This document shows, one piece after another, positions 52,688 to 61,799 of a DNA stretch of 64,000 bases. A program made the position numbers and the translations under genes. The DNA comes from Massilibacteroides sp. (GTDB lineage: Bacteria > Bacteroidota > Bacteroidia > Bacteroidales > Tannerellaceae). A model generated the notes under the pieces. The model did not search any database and was not told where the DNA came from. It saw only the letters and a list, made by a program, of their open reading frames with translations. The stretch is from the NCBI GenBank assembly GCA_028708075.1, contig JAQVZS010000006.1:1-64000 (forward strand), given 5' to 3'. Within the stretch, counting starts at the first letter, position 1. Every line of letters begins with the position of its first letter.

Positions 52688-53419
52688 ATGGACAATTTAT
52701 TTGAAGGATATGTAGGAATTCGCCTATGGGATGGACAGGTTCTAAACGATTTGCTGTTCAGCTTTCTTATAGGTCTTTTATTCCTATTCGCATTAGCTTT
52801 TCGGCTCCATTACCGTTCCTTTCTGAAAATGGTGAAAGACGTTTTTTACACGAAAGAAAGACAAAGCCTTTTCGAAAATGGAGTCGCTTCAGACCATTAT
52901 TTCCGTCAGTTTATGCTCTTTCATGCACTAGTTCTTTGTTCATTATTTGCTTTTTCTAGACTATATATCAACGATTTAATAACTTTTGAGCTAACCAGCC
53001 ACAGCATATTACTATGCCTGGGAGGAATCTTCGGAATCGTCGCATTGTTCTATTTCTTTAAACAAATCATGTATGCCATAACTGCAAACATTTTCTCAGA
53101 TAACAACAAATATAAACTCTGGAAAAACAGTTATCTGGCAATCATGGGGAGCTGGGGAATTTTACTTTACATACCAGTGATCTGGTCCATCTTTTGGGGC
53201 GCCTATCCTGTTCTTCCCGTTATTTTGTTTGTCTTGTTTTATATTTTATGTCGTTTTGCAATTATATACAAGACTTTACGGATATTTCACAAGAAAAACA
53301 CCGGATTATTGTATATAAATTTGTATCTTTGCGCTCAAGAAATTCTACCTCTGGTATTTTTGTACGAAGGTATGGTTTATTTGTATAACTTTATCAAGAC
53401 AAGTACTTTATGGCATTGA
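52688..53419 (+). CDS. DUF4271 integral membrane protein
   Basis: This 243-residue inner-membrane protein has about six hydrophobic segments (near 22-40, 80-98, 108-128, 150-172, 178-198 and 215-235). The placement next to hemD and the overall pattern match DUF4271, a Bacteroidota family of unknown function. No motif points to a reaction. The end overlaps hemD by ten bases, so translation is probably coupled. A link to heme or envelope is only by position. Confidence 0.75.
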   Translation: MDNLFEGYVGIRLWDGQVLNDLLFSFLIGLLFLFALAFRLHYRSFLKMVKDVFYTKERQSLFENGVASDHYFRQFMLFHALVLCSLFAFSRLYINDLITFELTSHSILLCLGGIFGIVALFYFFKQIMYAITANIFSDNNKYKLWKNSYLAIMGSWGILLYIPVIWSIFWGAYPVLPVILFVLFYILCRFAIIYKTLRIFHKKNTGLLYINLYLCAQEILPLVFLYEGMVYLYNFIKTSTLWH

Positions 53420-54177
53420 GTATAAAGAAGGTATTAATATCGCAGCCCCGACCTACAACCGAAAAATCCCCCTATTTCGATATTGCAGAAAAATATGGTG
53501 TTGAAATAGATTTTCATCCTTTTATTAAAGTAGAACCGCTAAATTCAAAAGAATTCAGACAACAAAAAGTTTCAATTCTCGACCATACAGCCGTTATTTT
53601 CACAGCTCGTACCGCGATCGACCATTTTTTTCACTTATGTGAGGAAATGAGGGTAACGATTCCGGAAACAATGAAATATTTCTGCACAACTGAAACAATC
53701 GCGGTATATTTGCAAAAGTATATTATATATCGTAAACGTAAAATTTTTTTCGGACAAACTGGAAAGATTGAAGATCTAGTGACCGTCATCATTAAACATG
53801 CGAAAGAAAAATATTTCATTCCGGTTTCAGATGTTCATAAAGACGATCTATTATCGATGCTCGAAGCTAAAAAAATCAATTTCACGAAAGCTGTTATGTA
53901 TCGTACGGTAAGCAATAATTTTGCAAAAGACGAAACCTTCGATTACGATATGCTTATTTTTTTCAGCCCTTCGGGTATTGCTTCGTTATTGAAAAACTTC
54001 CCGGATTTCAAACAAAACAACATAAAAATCGGATGTTTTGGGCCGACCACAGCAAAAGCCGTTAAGGAAGCTGGTTTAAGGCTGGATGTGGAAGCTCCGT
54101 CGCCCGAAGCTCCATCGATGACGGCTGCTTTGGAATTATATTTGAAGAAAGAATTGAGCGAGAAAAAGAGAGAATGA
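53410..54177 (+). CDS. hemD: Uroporphyrinogen-III synthase
   Basis: HemD closes and inverts ring D of hydroxymethylbilane to form uroporphyrinogen III. The 255-residue protein has two HemD lobes: VLISQPRPT at the N-terminus, AVIFTARTAIDHFF near 62, and the second lobe with LIFFSPSGIASLL near 182 and IGCFGPTTAKAVKEAGL near 210. HemD sequences are weakly conserved, but these strand-loop motifs fit well. It overlaps DUF4271 upstream by ten bases and rnpA downstream by four. No other heme gene is in this window. Confidence 0.9.
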   Translation: MALSIKKVLISQPRPTTEKSPYFDIAEKYGVEIDFHPFIKVEPLNSKEFRQQKVSILDHTAVIFTARTAIDHFFHLCEEMRVTIPETMKYFCTTETIAVYLQKYIIYRKRKIFFGQTGKIEDLVTVIIKHAKEKYFIPVSDVHKDDLLSMLEAKKINFTKAVMYRTVSNNFAKDETFDYDMLIFFSPSGIASLLKNFPDFKQNNIKIGCFGPTTAKAVKEAGLRLDVEAPSPEAPSMTAALELYLKKELSEKKRE

Positions 54178-54560
54178 CCGAAAAAAGGTTTTGCCTCACC
54201 AAAGAGGAACGCTTGTCGTGGAAACGCCACATTGACTTGCTGTTTGAGAAAGGGCAATCGTTCGTTGCGTTCCCATTGCGGGTAATTTATTTACCCATAG
54301 AGCAGCTTTTTGTTCCAACGTCTATTCTGACAAGTGTTTCTAAAAAGAAATTCAAAAGAGCGGTAAAGCGTAATAAAATCAAAAGACAAATACGAGAAAC
54401 TTACCGGCTACAAAAAGAAGAATTACAAATTCATCTTGAAGAAAAGGGAAAGAAATTATTGATTGCGTTCTTATACGTGGATAAAGAAATTCATCCGCAT
54501 ACGACCATCGAAAAAGCGATGAAGAAAAGCATTTCATTATTAAAAGAAAAAACAGAATGA
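54174..54560 (+). CDS. rnpA: Ribonuclease P protein component
   Basis: RnpA is the small protein subunit of RNase P, which trims tRNA 5' leaders. The 128-residue length fits. The RNA-binding signature [20 protein letters not shown] is at about 60-80, and the N-terminus [20 protein letters not shown] matches the family. In most bacteria rnpA follows rpmH near the origin; here it is linked to hemD and yidD instead. It overlaps hemD and yidD by four bases each (ATGA). Confidence 0.93.
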   Translation: MTEKRFCLTKEERLSWKRHIDLLFEKGQSFVAFPLRVIYLPIEQLFVPTSILTSVSKKKFKRAVKRNKIKRQIRETYRLQKEELQIHLEEKGKKLLIAFLYVDKEIHPHTTIEKAMKKSISLLKEKTE

Positions 54561-54778
54561 GACGCTTTTTCACCACACTCTTATTAATCCCGGTTTATAT
54601 CTATAAATATTGTATTTCCCCGCTTACTCCCCCTACATGCCGGTATACGCCTACTTGTTCGGAGTATGCGGTACAGGCTTTGAAAAAACACGGACCGATA
54701 AAAGGCTTGTATCTGGCCACCAAACGAATCCTTCGCTGCCATCCGTGGGGAGGAAGCGGTTATGATCCGGTGCCATGA
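54557..54778 (+). CDS. yidD: Membrane protein insertion efficiency factor
   Basis: YidD is a small protein that aids membrane protein insertion. At 73 residues, it has the conserved core [20 protein letters not shown] near 18-37, then [35 protein letters not shown] at the end, with the cysteine pattern intact. A short hydrophobic N-terminus anchors it. It follows rnpA with a four-base overlap, the order kept in many bacteria even where rpmH is lost, and overlaps the TatD-like gene by four bases. Confidence 0.95.
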   Translation: MRRFFTTLLLIPVYIYKYCISPLTPPTCRYTPTCSEYAVQALKKHGPIKGLYLATKRILRCHPWGGSGYDPVP

Positions 54779-55425
54779 CCTATTACGATATACATACGCA
54801 TCAAGAAATCGTTTCACGCAACAATTTCGTGATTCAAAACAAGCAGGTAGAAGATAAACAGGCCTTGTGTTTTCTGCCCGGTCACTATTATTCTTACGGA
54901 ATTCATCCGTGGTCAATCGAAAATATCTCACTACAAATGCAATGGCTAACAGAAGGGATGTTGCATCCCGGCGTACTCGCTCTGGGTGAAGCCGGATTGG
55001 ACAAATTTATTGAAACACCGATGGATTTACAAGTCGAAGTATTCGCCGCACAAGCCGTTTTGGCGGAAGAGACAGACAAACCACTTATTATTCACTGCGT
55101 GAAAGCCTGGGACGAATTATTTGCCGTGAAAAAAAAAATCCATCCACAAGTCCCTTGGATTATACACGGGTTTCGAGGAAATAGAATATTGGCAGAACAA
55201 TTAGTAAAAAAAGGCTTCTGGATTTCTTTTGGAGAGTATTATAACGAAGAAGCCGTGAGACTTTGCTGGCCGGAACGTCTTTTTTTGGAAACGGACGAAT
55301 CTTCCCTGAGTATTGAATCGATCTATACGAATATCTCAAACCTTTTGAATCTGTCTATCGACTTATTAGCCTTCACATTAAGAAAGCATGTTCAGGAAGT
55401 CTTTTCTGTTCGATTCGAAAAATAA
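54775..55425 (+). CDS. Short TatD-like metal-dependent hydrolase
   Basis: This 216-residue protein is shorter than canonical TatD (about 255-260). The metal-site pattern is kept: YYDIHTHQE (His7, His9), LGEAGLDK (Glu near 76), [10 protein letters not shown] (His near 109), IIHGFRGN (His near 130) and LETDESS (Asp near 174). TatD-type enzymes are metal-dependent nucleases or hydrolases; the reduced size suggests a lineage-specific variant whose substrate is unknown. It is the last of five genes linked by four- to ten-base overlaps. Confidence 0.85.
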   Translation: MTYYDIHTHQEIVSRNNFVIQNKQVEDKQALCFLPGHYYSYGIHPWSIENISLQMQWLTEGMLHPGVLALGEAGLDKFIETPMDLQVEVFAAQAVLAEETDKPLIIHCVKAWDELFAVKKKIHPQVPWIIHGFRGNRILAEQLVKKGFWISFGEYYNEEAVRLCWPERLFLETDESSLSIESIYTNISNLLNLSIDLLAFTLRKHVQEVFSVRFEK

Positions 55426-55429
55426 GTCG

Positions 55430-55437
55430 TACATTTG
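55430..55437 (+). promoter_or_regulatory. Candidate -7 box for tyrS
   Basis: TACATTTG matches TAnnTTTG, 41 bases before the tyrS ATG and just past the TatD-like stop. It would separate tyrS from the upstream operon. Confidence 0.5.
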
Positions 55438-55478
55438 CCTGCTAATTAAGAAAAAACAATAGACGAAATATAAGAACG

Positions 55479-56771
55479 ATGAATTTTGTAGAAGAATTAA
55501 AATGGAGGGGCATGATACATGATATGATGCCTGGAACGGAAGAACAATTGCAAAAAGAAATGACGTCTGCTTACGTTGGAATAGATCCAACGGCAGATTC
55601 CTTACATATTGGTCACTTGGTTAGTGTGATGATGCTGAAACACTTTCAGCGTTCTGGACACCGTCCGATTGCATTAGTCGGCGGAGCAACCGGTATGATT
55701 GGTGATCCATCTCTTAAATCGGCTGAACGCAATCTACTGGATGAAGCAACGCTTCGCCATAACCAGGAATATATCCAAAAGCAATTGGCAAAGTTTCTTG
55801 ATTTCGACTCAGACGCTCCCAATGCGGCAAAATTAGTCAACAACTACGACTGGATGAAAGAATATTCTTTTCTCAACTTCATTCGGGATATAGGCAAACA
55901 TCTAACCGTCAATTACATGATGGCTAAGGACTCGGTAAAAAAACGGCTGAGCAGCGAATCAAACGTTGGCATGTCGTTTACCGAATTTTCTTATCAATTA
56001 TTACAAGGATATGATTTCCTCTATCTATACGAACACGAAGGATGCCGTTTGCAAATGGGGGGATCTGACCAATGGGGGAATATCACAACCGGAACGGAAC
56101 TAATCCGGCGCAAACTGGGAGGTGAAGCGTTCGCGCTGACCTGCCCGTTAATTACCAAAGCCGATGGTGGAAAATTCGGAAAGACAGAATCTGGAAACGT
56201 ATGGTTGGACCGCAGATACACATCGCCTTACAAATTCTACCAGTTCTGGCTCAACGTCAGCGACGAAGACGCAGCAAAATACATTAAGATTTTTACCGCT
56301 TTATCGCAGGAAGAAATTGCCGTTTTGGAAGCAGAACAGGCAGCAGCCCCTCATTTTCGTCCCATACAAAAACGGTTAGCCCAAGAAGTCACCATCATGG
56401 TTCATTCGGTCGAGGATTACGAAGCTGCTGTAGAAGCTTCCAATATTCTGTTCGGAAATTCCACCTCAGAAGCCTTAAAGAAATTGGACGAGGACACTTT
56501 ACTTGCAATATTCGATGGGGTTCCCCGCTTTGAAGTCTCTTTAGACGAACTTAAAACGGGCGTCAAGGCCTCTGAACTGCTGACCGAAAAAGCCGCCGTG
56601 TTTTCTTCCAAAGGCGAAATGCGCAAATTGGTTCAGAACGGAGGAGTAAACATCAATAAAGAAAAATTGATGGAAGCCGACGCAATCTTGACGACAAATT
56701 TGTTATTAGATGAAAAATATTTATTGATTCAACGTGGCAAGAAAAATTATTTCCTGTTAATCGCGAAATAA
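55479..56771 (+). CDS. tyrS: Tyrosine-tRNA ligase
   Basis: TyrRS charges tRNA-Tyr. The 430-residue class I enzyme has HIGH as LHIGHLVS (His43-His46), the Tyr/tRNA-binding region [15 protein letters not shown] near residue 170-184, the KMSKS-like loop KFGKTESGN near 230, and a C-terminal S4 RNA-binding domain (about 355-425). KFGKT instead of KMSKS is common in TyrRS. Its own -7 box suggests separate transcription from the hemD operon. Confidence 0.97.
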   Translation: MNFVEELKWRGMIHDMMPGTEEQLQKEMTSAYVGIDPTADSLHIGHLVSVMMLKHFQRSGHRPIALVGGATGMIGDPSLKSAERNLLDEATLRHNQEYIQKQLAKFLDFDSDAPNAAKLVNNYDWMKEYSFLNFIRDIGKHLTVNYMMAKDSVKKRLSSESNVGMSFTEFSYQLLQGYDFLYLYEHEGCRLQMGGSDQWGNITTGTELIRRKLGGEAFALTCPLITKADGGKFGKTESGNVWLDRRYTSPYKFYQFWLNVSDEDAAKYIKIFTALSQEEIAVLEAEQAAAPHFRPIQKRLAQEVTIMVHSVEDYEAAVEASNILFGNSTSEALKKLDEDTLLAIFDGVPRFEVSLDELKTGVKASELLTEKAAVFSSKGEMRKLVQNGGVNINKEKLMEADAILTTNLLLDEKYLLIQRGKKNYFLLIAK

Positions 56772-56789
56772 CAAAAACAGCTGGGAAGA

Positions 56790-56821
56790 TTTGCAAAGTT
56801 AGAATTTAGTTTTTACCTTTG
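56790..56821 (+). promoter_or_regulatory. Promoter of tRNA-Gln
   Basis: TTTG, 20 bases, TACCTTTG: a full match to the Bacteroidota promoter, with the -7 box ending 25 bases before the mature tRNA. Confidence 0.85.
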
Positions 56822-56846
56822 CATCGCTTTACTGAAAGCATCTGAT

Positions 56847-56917
56847 TGTCTCATGGTGTAATGGTAGCACTACAGTTTTTGGTTCTGTCTGTCGAGGTTC
56901 GAATCCTCGTGGGACAA
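56847..56917 (+). tRNA. tRNA-Gln (anticodon UUG)
   Basis: The acceptor arms TGTCTCA and TGGGACA pair, with discriminator A. The anticodon arm ACAG/CTGT encloses TTTTGGT, giving anticodon TTG, and the T-arm TCGAGGTTCGAATCCTCG is complete. CCA is not encoded. It has a consensus promoter and a terminator. U34 of this tRNA is a predicted target of MnmA at 24911. Confidence 0.95.
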
Positions 56918-56920
56918 CAG

Positions 56921-56959
56921 AAAAAGAAGAAGTTACGAAAATAGTAGCTTCTTCTTTTT
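56921..56959. terminator. Bidirectional terminator between tRNA-Gln and the PagL-like gene
   Basis: AAAAAGAAGAAG pairs perfectly with CTTCTTCTTTTT around a 15-base middle containing TAC/GTA. It lies 3 bases past the tRNA and 20 before the stop of the minus-strand gene, so it probably serves both. Confidence 0.85.
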
Positions 56960-56978
56960 GTTACTTAAGACTAATTTT

Positions 56979-58283
56979 TCAATGATGAAAAATAGGATAT
57001 CGATTATGGAAACGGAAGCCGATCCCCAACATCAGATAATTCGGATTATGGAAGTTTTCCAAACAATAACCTATATGAATATAAGTATTCCGCGTGATAT
57101 CCGTTTTAAGCGCCAAGACCTGGTAAAACGAACGAAGATCACCGCCACGATGCAGAACATTAACACCTAAGCCTATATTCACCGAAAAGAAGGGCATGAT
57201 ATATTCTATACGCCCAGAAAGGCCAAGCGCCAATTGTCTACTGAGCGAAGGCTTGTAGAATTGTTGTTCCGTTCCCACGATATAATCTTCCGTATACACA
57301 TTTGCGCTGCCATCGTAAACACCGTCCAAAGAAACGCCGGCACGCAATTTATATCCGAAATTATACATTGGTGCGAAATTAAAACCCAGAACCGTATATG
57401 CGTCGGGCGAAGCAACTTGTTCATCTCCAAACTGAACCCCTTTTCTGCGCCAGGAGCCAAACAAAACAAGATCGTAACTGACATGCTTCGTAAATTCCGG
57501 AATAGGTAAATGCGTCAAAAGTTCAGGCAAACAGTCTTGTTCCCGGTTAAAGTTGTACACTAATCCCATCTTAAACCCGGTAGTATTCAATCCTGCATTC
57601 GGAAATTTCGTGTTTCCATTCGAAAAATGCGTCAAATCCAGCCCTGTCATCAGATCGAATTGGCGAGAAAGGACCCAATTAAAATAAAGACTGACATTCA
57701 TATAAGCATTCACCTCCGAACCAATCACTTTATTATACGAGTTTTCGTCGTAGTCATAGGGTTTCCAACCACCAGACAAGCCAAAATTCCATTCGTAATT
57801 AAGGGATAATCTGGGGTTTAGTCGTGCAATACGCGCTCCCTGAAACAGATAAAAGGCAAAAGGATTTCCCAATTGTTCCGGTTCACCATATGAAAAATAG
57901 GAAAAGCCGATCCCTTGGTAAGCGCCGCCATAAATCCAGTCTGAACAGGTATTCGGCTGAGACTTGAACGAATATTTTAAATGTGCGGAAAAAGAATTTG
58001 TAATCCGTTCTCCCATCAAGTTTTCTCCCCTCAGAAACGAATTTGTAGGAAGGATATATCCCGGCCTCACCTCTACTCCTAATTGATGAATAAAACTGCG
58101 CGAATAAAACAAAGAATCCTCACGGACAATCAGCTTATCAGCCGGTATTCCACTCGATTTAACTTTCGTTCCGTCCTTTGATTCAGGTTCGTCTACCAAC
58201 TCTTCAGCCTCCGCAAGGCTAAAAAACAAAAATAATAACCCCAATATAAGGGTTATCCCTCCCCTTCCTCTATTACCTTTCAT
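56979..58283 (-). CDS. PagL-like outer-membrane acyl hydrolase
   Basis: This 434-residue protein has a signal peptide (about 1-26) and an acidic linker, then a beta-barrel-like body with alternating aromatic residues. The segment THFSNGNTKFPNAGLNTTG near residue 218 matches the lipid A deacylase PagL/acyloxyacyl hydrolase signature, in which His and Ser are catalytic. The body is longer than PagL (about 170 residues), typical of the Bacteroidota form. Removing an acyl chain from lipid A is the likely role, inferred from the motif. It is a single gene with a candidate -7 box upstream and the shared terminator behind. Confidence 0.75.
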   Translation of the reverse strand: MKGNRGRGGITLILGLLFLFFSLAEAEELVDEPESKDGTKVKSSGIPADKLIVREDSLFYSRSFIHQLGVEVRPGYILPTNSFLRGENLMGERITNSFSAHLKYSFKSQPNTCSDWIYGGAYQGIGFSYFSYGEPEQLGNPFAFYLFQGARIARLNPRLSLNYEWNFGLSGGWKPYDYDENSYNKVIGSEVNAYMNVSLYFNWVLSRQFDLMTGLDLTHFSNGNTKFPNAGLNTTGFKMGLVYNFNREQDCLPELLTHLPIPEFTKHVSYDLVLFGSWRRKGVQFGDEQVASPDAYTVLGFNFAPMYNFGYKLRAGVSLDGVYDGSANVYTEDYIVGTEQQFYKPSLSRQLALGLSGRIEYIMPFFSVNIGLGVNVLHRGGDLRSFYQVLALKTDITRNTYIHIGYCLENFHNPNYLMLGIGFRFHNRYPIFHH

Positions 58284-58426
58284 ATAATGCCCTCCAACTC
58301 ATTTTACACGGGGCATCTTGCTTTTCCGCTTTATTATACGATTGGTTCATCACAATTCACATTCGTTTTTCCGGGTTAAATATTAATAATCAAGATTATC
58401 AGATAGTTTGTTTCACTTAAAAAGGA
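58284..58426. other. Leader of the PagL-like gene, no gene seen
   Basis: The 300-base divergent gap 58284-58583 holds no open frame or recognisable RNA. The PagL-side part is AT-rich; a -7-like box for the minus strand is listed separately. I found no exact TAnnTTTG for the plus-strand pyrophosphatase gene. Confidence 0.4.
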
Positions 58427-58434
58427 CAAAGTTA
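58427..58434 (-). promoter_or_regulatory. Candidate -7 box for the PagL-like gene
   Basis: The minus strand reads TAACTTTG (TAnnTTTG), leaving a leader of about 140 bases before the ATG at 58283. No -33 at the standard distance, so support is weak. Confidence 0.35.
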
Positions 58435-58583
58435 GCATTTTTGCAAAAAGTCGAACATCGGCGACCAATAAAGTTGACCAATATTAATAATAAACATTTT
58501 TTATTATCTGTAATAAAAATTATATTCACATAATTTATAACTTCGGGATTGATTTTGAAACAACTTTAAAACACGTCTTATAA

Positions 58584-60986
58584 ATGAAAAAAACACAACA
58601 CGCACTTGGGTTAACTTTCTTTTTCCTATTATGCAATATCAGTAACAAACTCTACGCCAGCGAAACAGATCTGGCTATTCCCGACCTTCACGAAGGCTCC
58701 TTTCATCTTTTAGGAAGTACCGTTTCCGCTTGGGATTTTTTGTTCTACGGCGCCCTGATTATTGCGGGGACTTTGGGCTTCAGCCTTTTACTTTTCAACC
58801 AGATCAAAAAGCTTCCGTCACACACGTCCATGCTCGAAGTCGCTAATACGATCTATGAAACCTGTCGTACCTACCTTCTTCAACAAGGGAAGTTTCTGCT
58901 CATGCTTTTCGGCCTGATTGCAATCGTCTTATGTATTTATTTTTTCGGTCTGGCCAATCAACGTTTGAGCGTCGTCTTACAGGTACTTCTCTTCTCGATC
59001 ATTGGGATGGCCGGATCATATGCCGTCGCATGGTATGGCATTCGCATTAACACGTACGCCAACGCCCGCACTTCATTCGCAGCCTTGAAAGGAAGGCCTC
59101 TCGATGTCGTCAACATTCCTTTACGAGCAGGAATGAGCGTTGGACTTTTCTTAATTTCTTTGGAATTAGTTATGATGGTTTTTATTCTTTTGTTTGTGCC
59201 CCGGGAAATCGTGGGCATATGTTTTCTGGGCTTTGCCATCGGCGAATCCTTGGGGGCAAGTGCTTTGCGTATTGCGGGAGGAATCTTTACCAAAATAGCA
59301 GACATCGGCTCCGACTTGATGAAAGTCATTTTCAAAGTCAAAGAAGATGACCCGAGAAATCCGGGTGTTATCGCGGATTGTACGGGCGATAACGCAGGAG
59401 ATAGTGTAGGGCCGACAGCCGACGGGTTTGAAACGTATGGCGTAACAGGTGTAGCTCTAATCACGTTCATAACATTAGCGGTTGCCGATATAGAAATACA
59501 GGCCAAATTGATCGTATGGATTTTCGGAATGCGCTTTTTAATGGATTTCCTTTCGGGTTGCTCATTTTTCATCAATCAAGCTATATCCGAAAAATTATAC
59601 GGACAAAAGAAACATTTCGATTTTGAAGTTCCATTGATGCGGTTGATCTGGATTGCCGCCATATTAAGCATTACCGCATCGTTTTTCATGAGTCATCTTT
59701 TATTAAGTGATATGGCCGTACCCGGACTTTGGTGGAAATTAGCCATAATCATCAGTTGCGGCACATTAGCGGCAGTACTTATTCCGGAATTCACCAAGAT
59801 ATTTACCAGCTCCAAATCGAAGCATGTGCAGGAAATTGTCACCGCTTCGCGCGAAGGCGGCCCTTCTTTAAATATTCTTTCGGGAATCGTTGCCGGCAAC
59901 TTCAGCGCATTCTGGACGGGATTATTGATCGTCGGACTGATGACATTAGCTTATTTCACCGCCAATCTCGGACTCAGTGAAATACTAGGCCCGCATGCTT
60001 CGATCTTTGCTTTCGGACTAGTCGCATTCGGATTCCTTTGTATGGGACCAGTAACCATTGCCGTTGACAGTTACGGACCAGTAACCGATAACGCACAATC
60101 CGTCTTCGAACTTTCTCAGATAGAGCAGTTACCCGGAATTCAAGACGAGATAAAAAAAGATTTTGGCTTTACTCCCGATTTTGAAACTGGGAAACATTAT
60201 CTGGAAGCCAACGATTCTGCCGGAAATACGTTTAAGGCTACAGCCAAACCGGTTCTGATCGGAACGGCTGTCGTTGGAGCAACGACCATGATCTTCTCCA
60301 TTATTCTCCTACTGGAAAAAGTGGGACTGCTAAACCTTTCGCTTACAGATGCACCCGTATTGCTCGGGTTAATCTCCGGAGGAGCCGTTATTTTCTGGTT
60401 CTGTGGCGCATCCATGCAAGCCGTTACCACAGGTGCCTACAGAGCTGTCGAATACATCAAACGAACATTCCATATGGAAAAACAAAAAGCGGACATAGAA
60501 GATTCCAAATCTGTAGTACGAATTTGTACTCTGTACGCTCAAAAAGGAATGTGGAATATTTTTATTGCGCTTATTTCGCTGACGCTTTCTTTTGCGTTCA
60601 TGGATCCGAATTTCTTCGTCGCCTACCTTGTTTCAATCGCCATATTCGGACTATTCCAAGCGATTTACATGGCGAATGCAGGAGGTAGTTGGGATAATGC
60701 GAAGAAAGTTGTCGAAGTAGATTTGAAAGAAAAGAACACGCCGCTTCATGAAGCGGCGGTAGTCGGCGACACGGTCGGAGATCCGTTTAAAGATACTTCT
60801 TCAGTATCCCTAAATCCGATCATCAAGTTTTCCACGTTGTTCGGATTATTGGCTACAGAAATTTGTATCGAAATGAAACACGATTCGTCGAACGATTACT
60901 CTCTGTTCATTGCCATTCCTTTTTTGATCATTGGCCTCTATTTTGTATGGCGTTCCTTCTATAAAATGAGGATTCCTGAAAAATAA
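58584..60986 (+). CDS. hppA: Membrane-bound ion-translocating pyrophosphatase
   Basis: This integral enzyme couples hydrolysis of pyrophosphate to pumping of H+ or Na+. The 800-residue protein opens with a signal-like segment (1-26, ending NKLYAS) and a short periplasmic stretch, making it longer than most family members (about 660-770). The active site has EDDPRNPGVIADCTGDNAGD near 252-271 and VVGDTVGDPFKDTSS near 725-739, both with the Asp ladders intact. AGNTFKATAKP near 543-553 has Lys at a position linked to K+-independence, but this is tentative. It converges on the response regulator gene across a hairpin. Confidence 0.93.
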   Translation: MKKTQHALGLTFFFLLCNISNKLYASETDLAIPDLHEGSFHLLGSTVSAWDFLFYGALIIAGTLGFSLLLFNQIKKLPSHTSMLEVANTIYETCRTYLLQQGKFLLMLFGLIAIVLCIYFFGLANQRLSVVLQVLLFSIIGMAGSYAVAWYGIRINTYANARTSFAALKGRPLDVVNIPLRAGMSVGLFLISLELVMMVFILLFVPREIVGICFLGFAIGESLGASALRIAGGIFTKIADIGSDLMKVIFKVKEDDPRNPGVIADCTGDNAGDSVGPTADGFETYGVTGVALITFITLAVADIEIQAKLIVWIFGMRFLMDFLSGCSFFINQAISEKLYGQKKHFDFEVPLMRLIWIAAILSITASFFMSHLLLSDMAVPGLWWKLAIIISCGTLAAVLIPEFTKIFTSSKSKHVQEIVTASREGGPSLNILSGIVAGNFSAFWTGLLIVGLMTLAYFTANLGLSEILGPHASIFAFGLVAFGFLCMGPVTIAVDSYGPVTDNAQSVFELSQIEQLPGIQDEIKKDFGFTPDFETGKHYLEANDSAGNTFKATAKPVLIGTAVVGATTMIFSIILLLEKVGLLNLSLTDAPVLLGLISGGAVIFWFCGASMQAVTTGAYRAVEYIKRTFHMEKQKADIEDSKSVVRICTLYAQKGMWNIFIALISLTLSFAFMDPNFFVAYLVSIAIFGLFQAIYMANAGGSWDNAKKVVEVDLKEKNTPLHEAAVVGDTVGDPFKDTSSVSLNPIIKFSTLFGLLATEICIEMKHDSSNDYSLFIAIPFLIIGLYFVWRSFYKMRIPEK

Positions 60987-61006
60987 ACCAACCACCGAAT
61001 ATAAAG

Positions 61007-61046
61007 CCAAAGAGAGTATCTTTTCGGGATACCCTCTTTGGTTTTT
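61007..61046. terminator. Terminator between hppA and rprY
   Basis: CCAAAGAGAGTATC at 61007-61020 pairs with GATACCCTCTTTGG at 61028-61041 with one mismatch, followed by TTTTTC on the plus strand. On the minus strand the mismatch becomes a G-U pair, but the T-run there is poorer, so it ends hppA mainly. Confidence 0.8.
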
Positions 61047-61064
61047 CTCTTGTCTGCACAAAAA

Positions 61065-61796
61065 TTATAAAATCTGCACGCCATCCTCTTTAATCTGATC
61101 TTCACCGGAAGGTGTAATCAACTTATATCCCTTTCCATGGATATTGATAATTTCAATTCCCGGATCGTCCTTCAATAGCTTACGCAGTTTTGTAATATAA
61201 ACATCCATGCTTCGGGCATTGAAATAATTATCATCCACCCAAATGGTCTTCAACGCGTAGTTACGTTCCAGTATTTCATTGGCATGCGAACAAAGCAGAC
61301 TCAGCAATTCTGATTCTTTCGTCGTCAGTTTCGTTACTTTATCTCCGATAGAAAGCGTTTGTTTCTGTGTATCGAACATAAAATTCCCCAATTTGTAAAA
61401 TGGGATATCTTTCATTTTTTTCCCTTTCACACGACGAAGAATCGCCTCAATACGCAGCAACAACTCTTCCATACTGAACGGCTTGGTCAGATAATCGTCC
61501 GCACCGATCTTAAAACCTTCCAGAATATCCTCTTTCATCGTTTTAGCCGTAAGGAAGATCACGGGGATATCCGGATTGATTGAACGGATTTCCTGAGCCA
61601 GTGTAAAACCATCCTTTTTCGGCATCATAACATCTAATACACAGAGGTCGTATTTTCCCTTGGTGAACCCTTTGTAACCAGCCTCTCCATCGGTGAAAAG
61701 ATCCGTTACATACCCTTTCGCTTGTAAGTATTCTCTTAAAAGCATCCCTAAATTTTCGTCGTCTTCGCAAAAGAAGATTTTTAGTTTTTCTTCCAT
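61065..61796 (-). CDS. rprY: OmpR-family response regulator (RprY-like)
   Basis: This 243-residue regulator has a receiver domain (about 5-120) with Asp12, Asp13, phospho-acceptor Asp55 (CVLDVMMPKKDG), Thr83 and Lys105 in place. A winged-helix DNA-binding domain (about 135-232) ends in the typical YITKLRKLLKD and HGKGYKL. The layout and pairing match RprY of Bacteroides/Porphyromonas, a stress-linked regulator; the gene name rests on that similarity. It follows its kinase by 3 bases, and both are likely co-transcribed. Confidence 0.8.
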   Translation of the reverse strand: MEEKLKIFFCEDDENLGMLLREYLQAKGYVTDLFTDGEAGYKGFTKGKYDLCVLDVMMPKKDGFTLAQEIRSINPDIPVIFLTAKTMKEDILEGFKIGADDYLTKPFSMEELLLRIEAILRRVKGKKMKDIPFYKLGNFMFDTQKQTLSIGDKVTKLTTKESELLSLLCSHANEILERNYALKTIWVDDNYFNARSMDVYITKLRKLLKDDPGIEIINIHGKGYKLITPSGEDQIKEDGVQIL

Positions 61797-61799
61797 AAA

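Noticed and set aside
58435..58583. Promoter or riboswitch before hppA
   Set aside because: No exact TAnnTTTG or recognisable riboswitch fold could be found; the sequence is only AT-rich.
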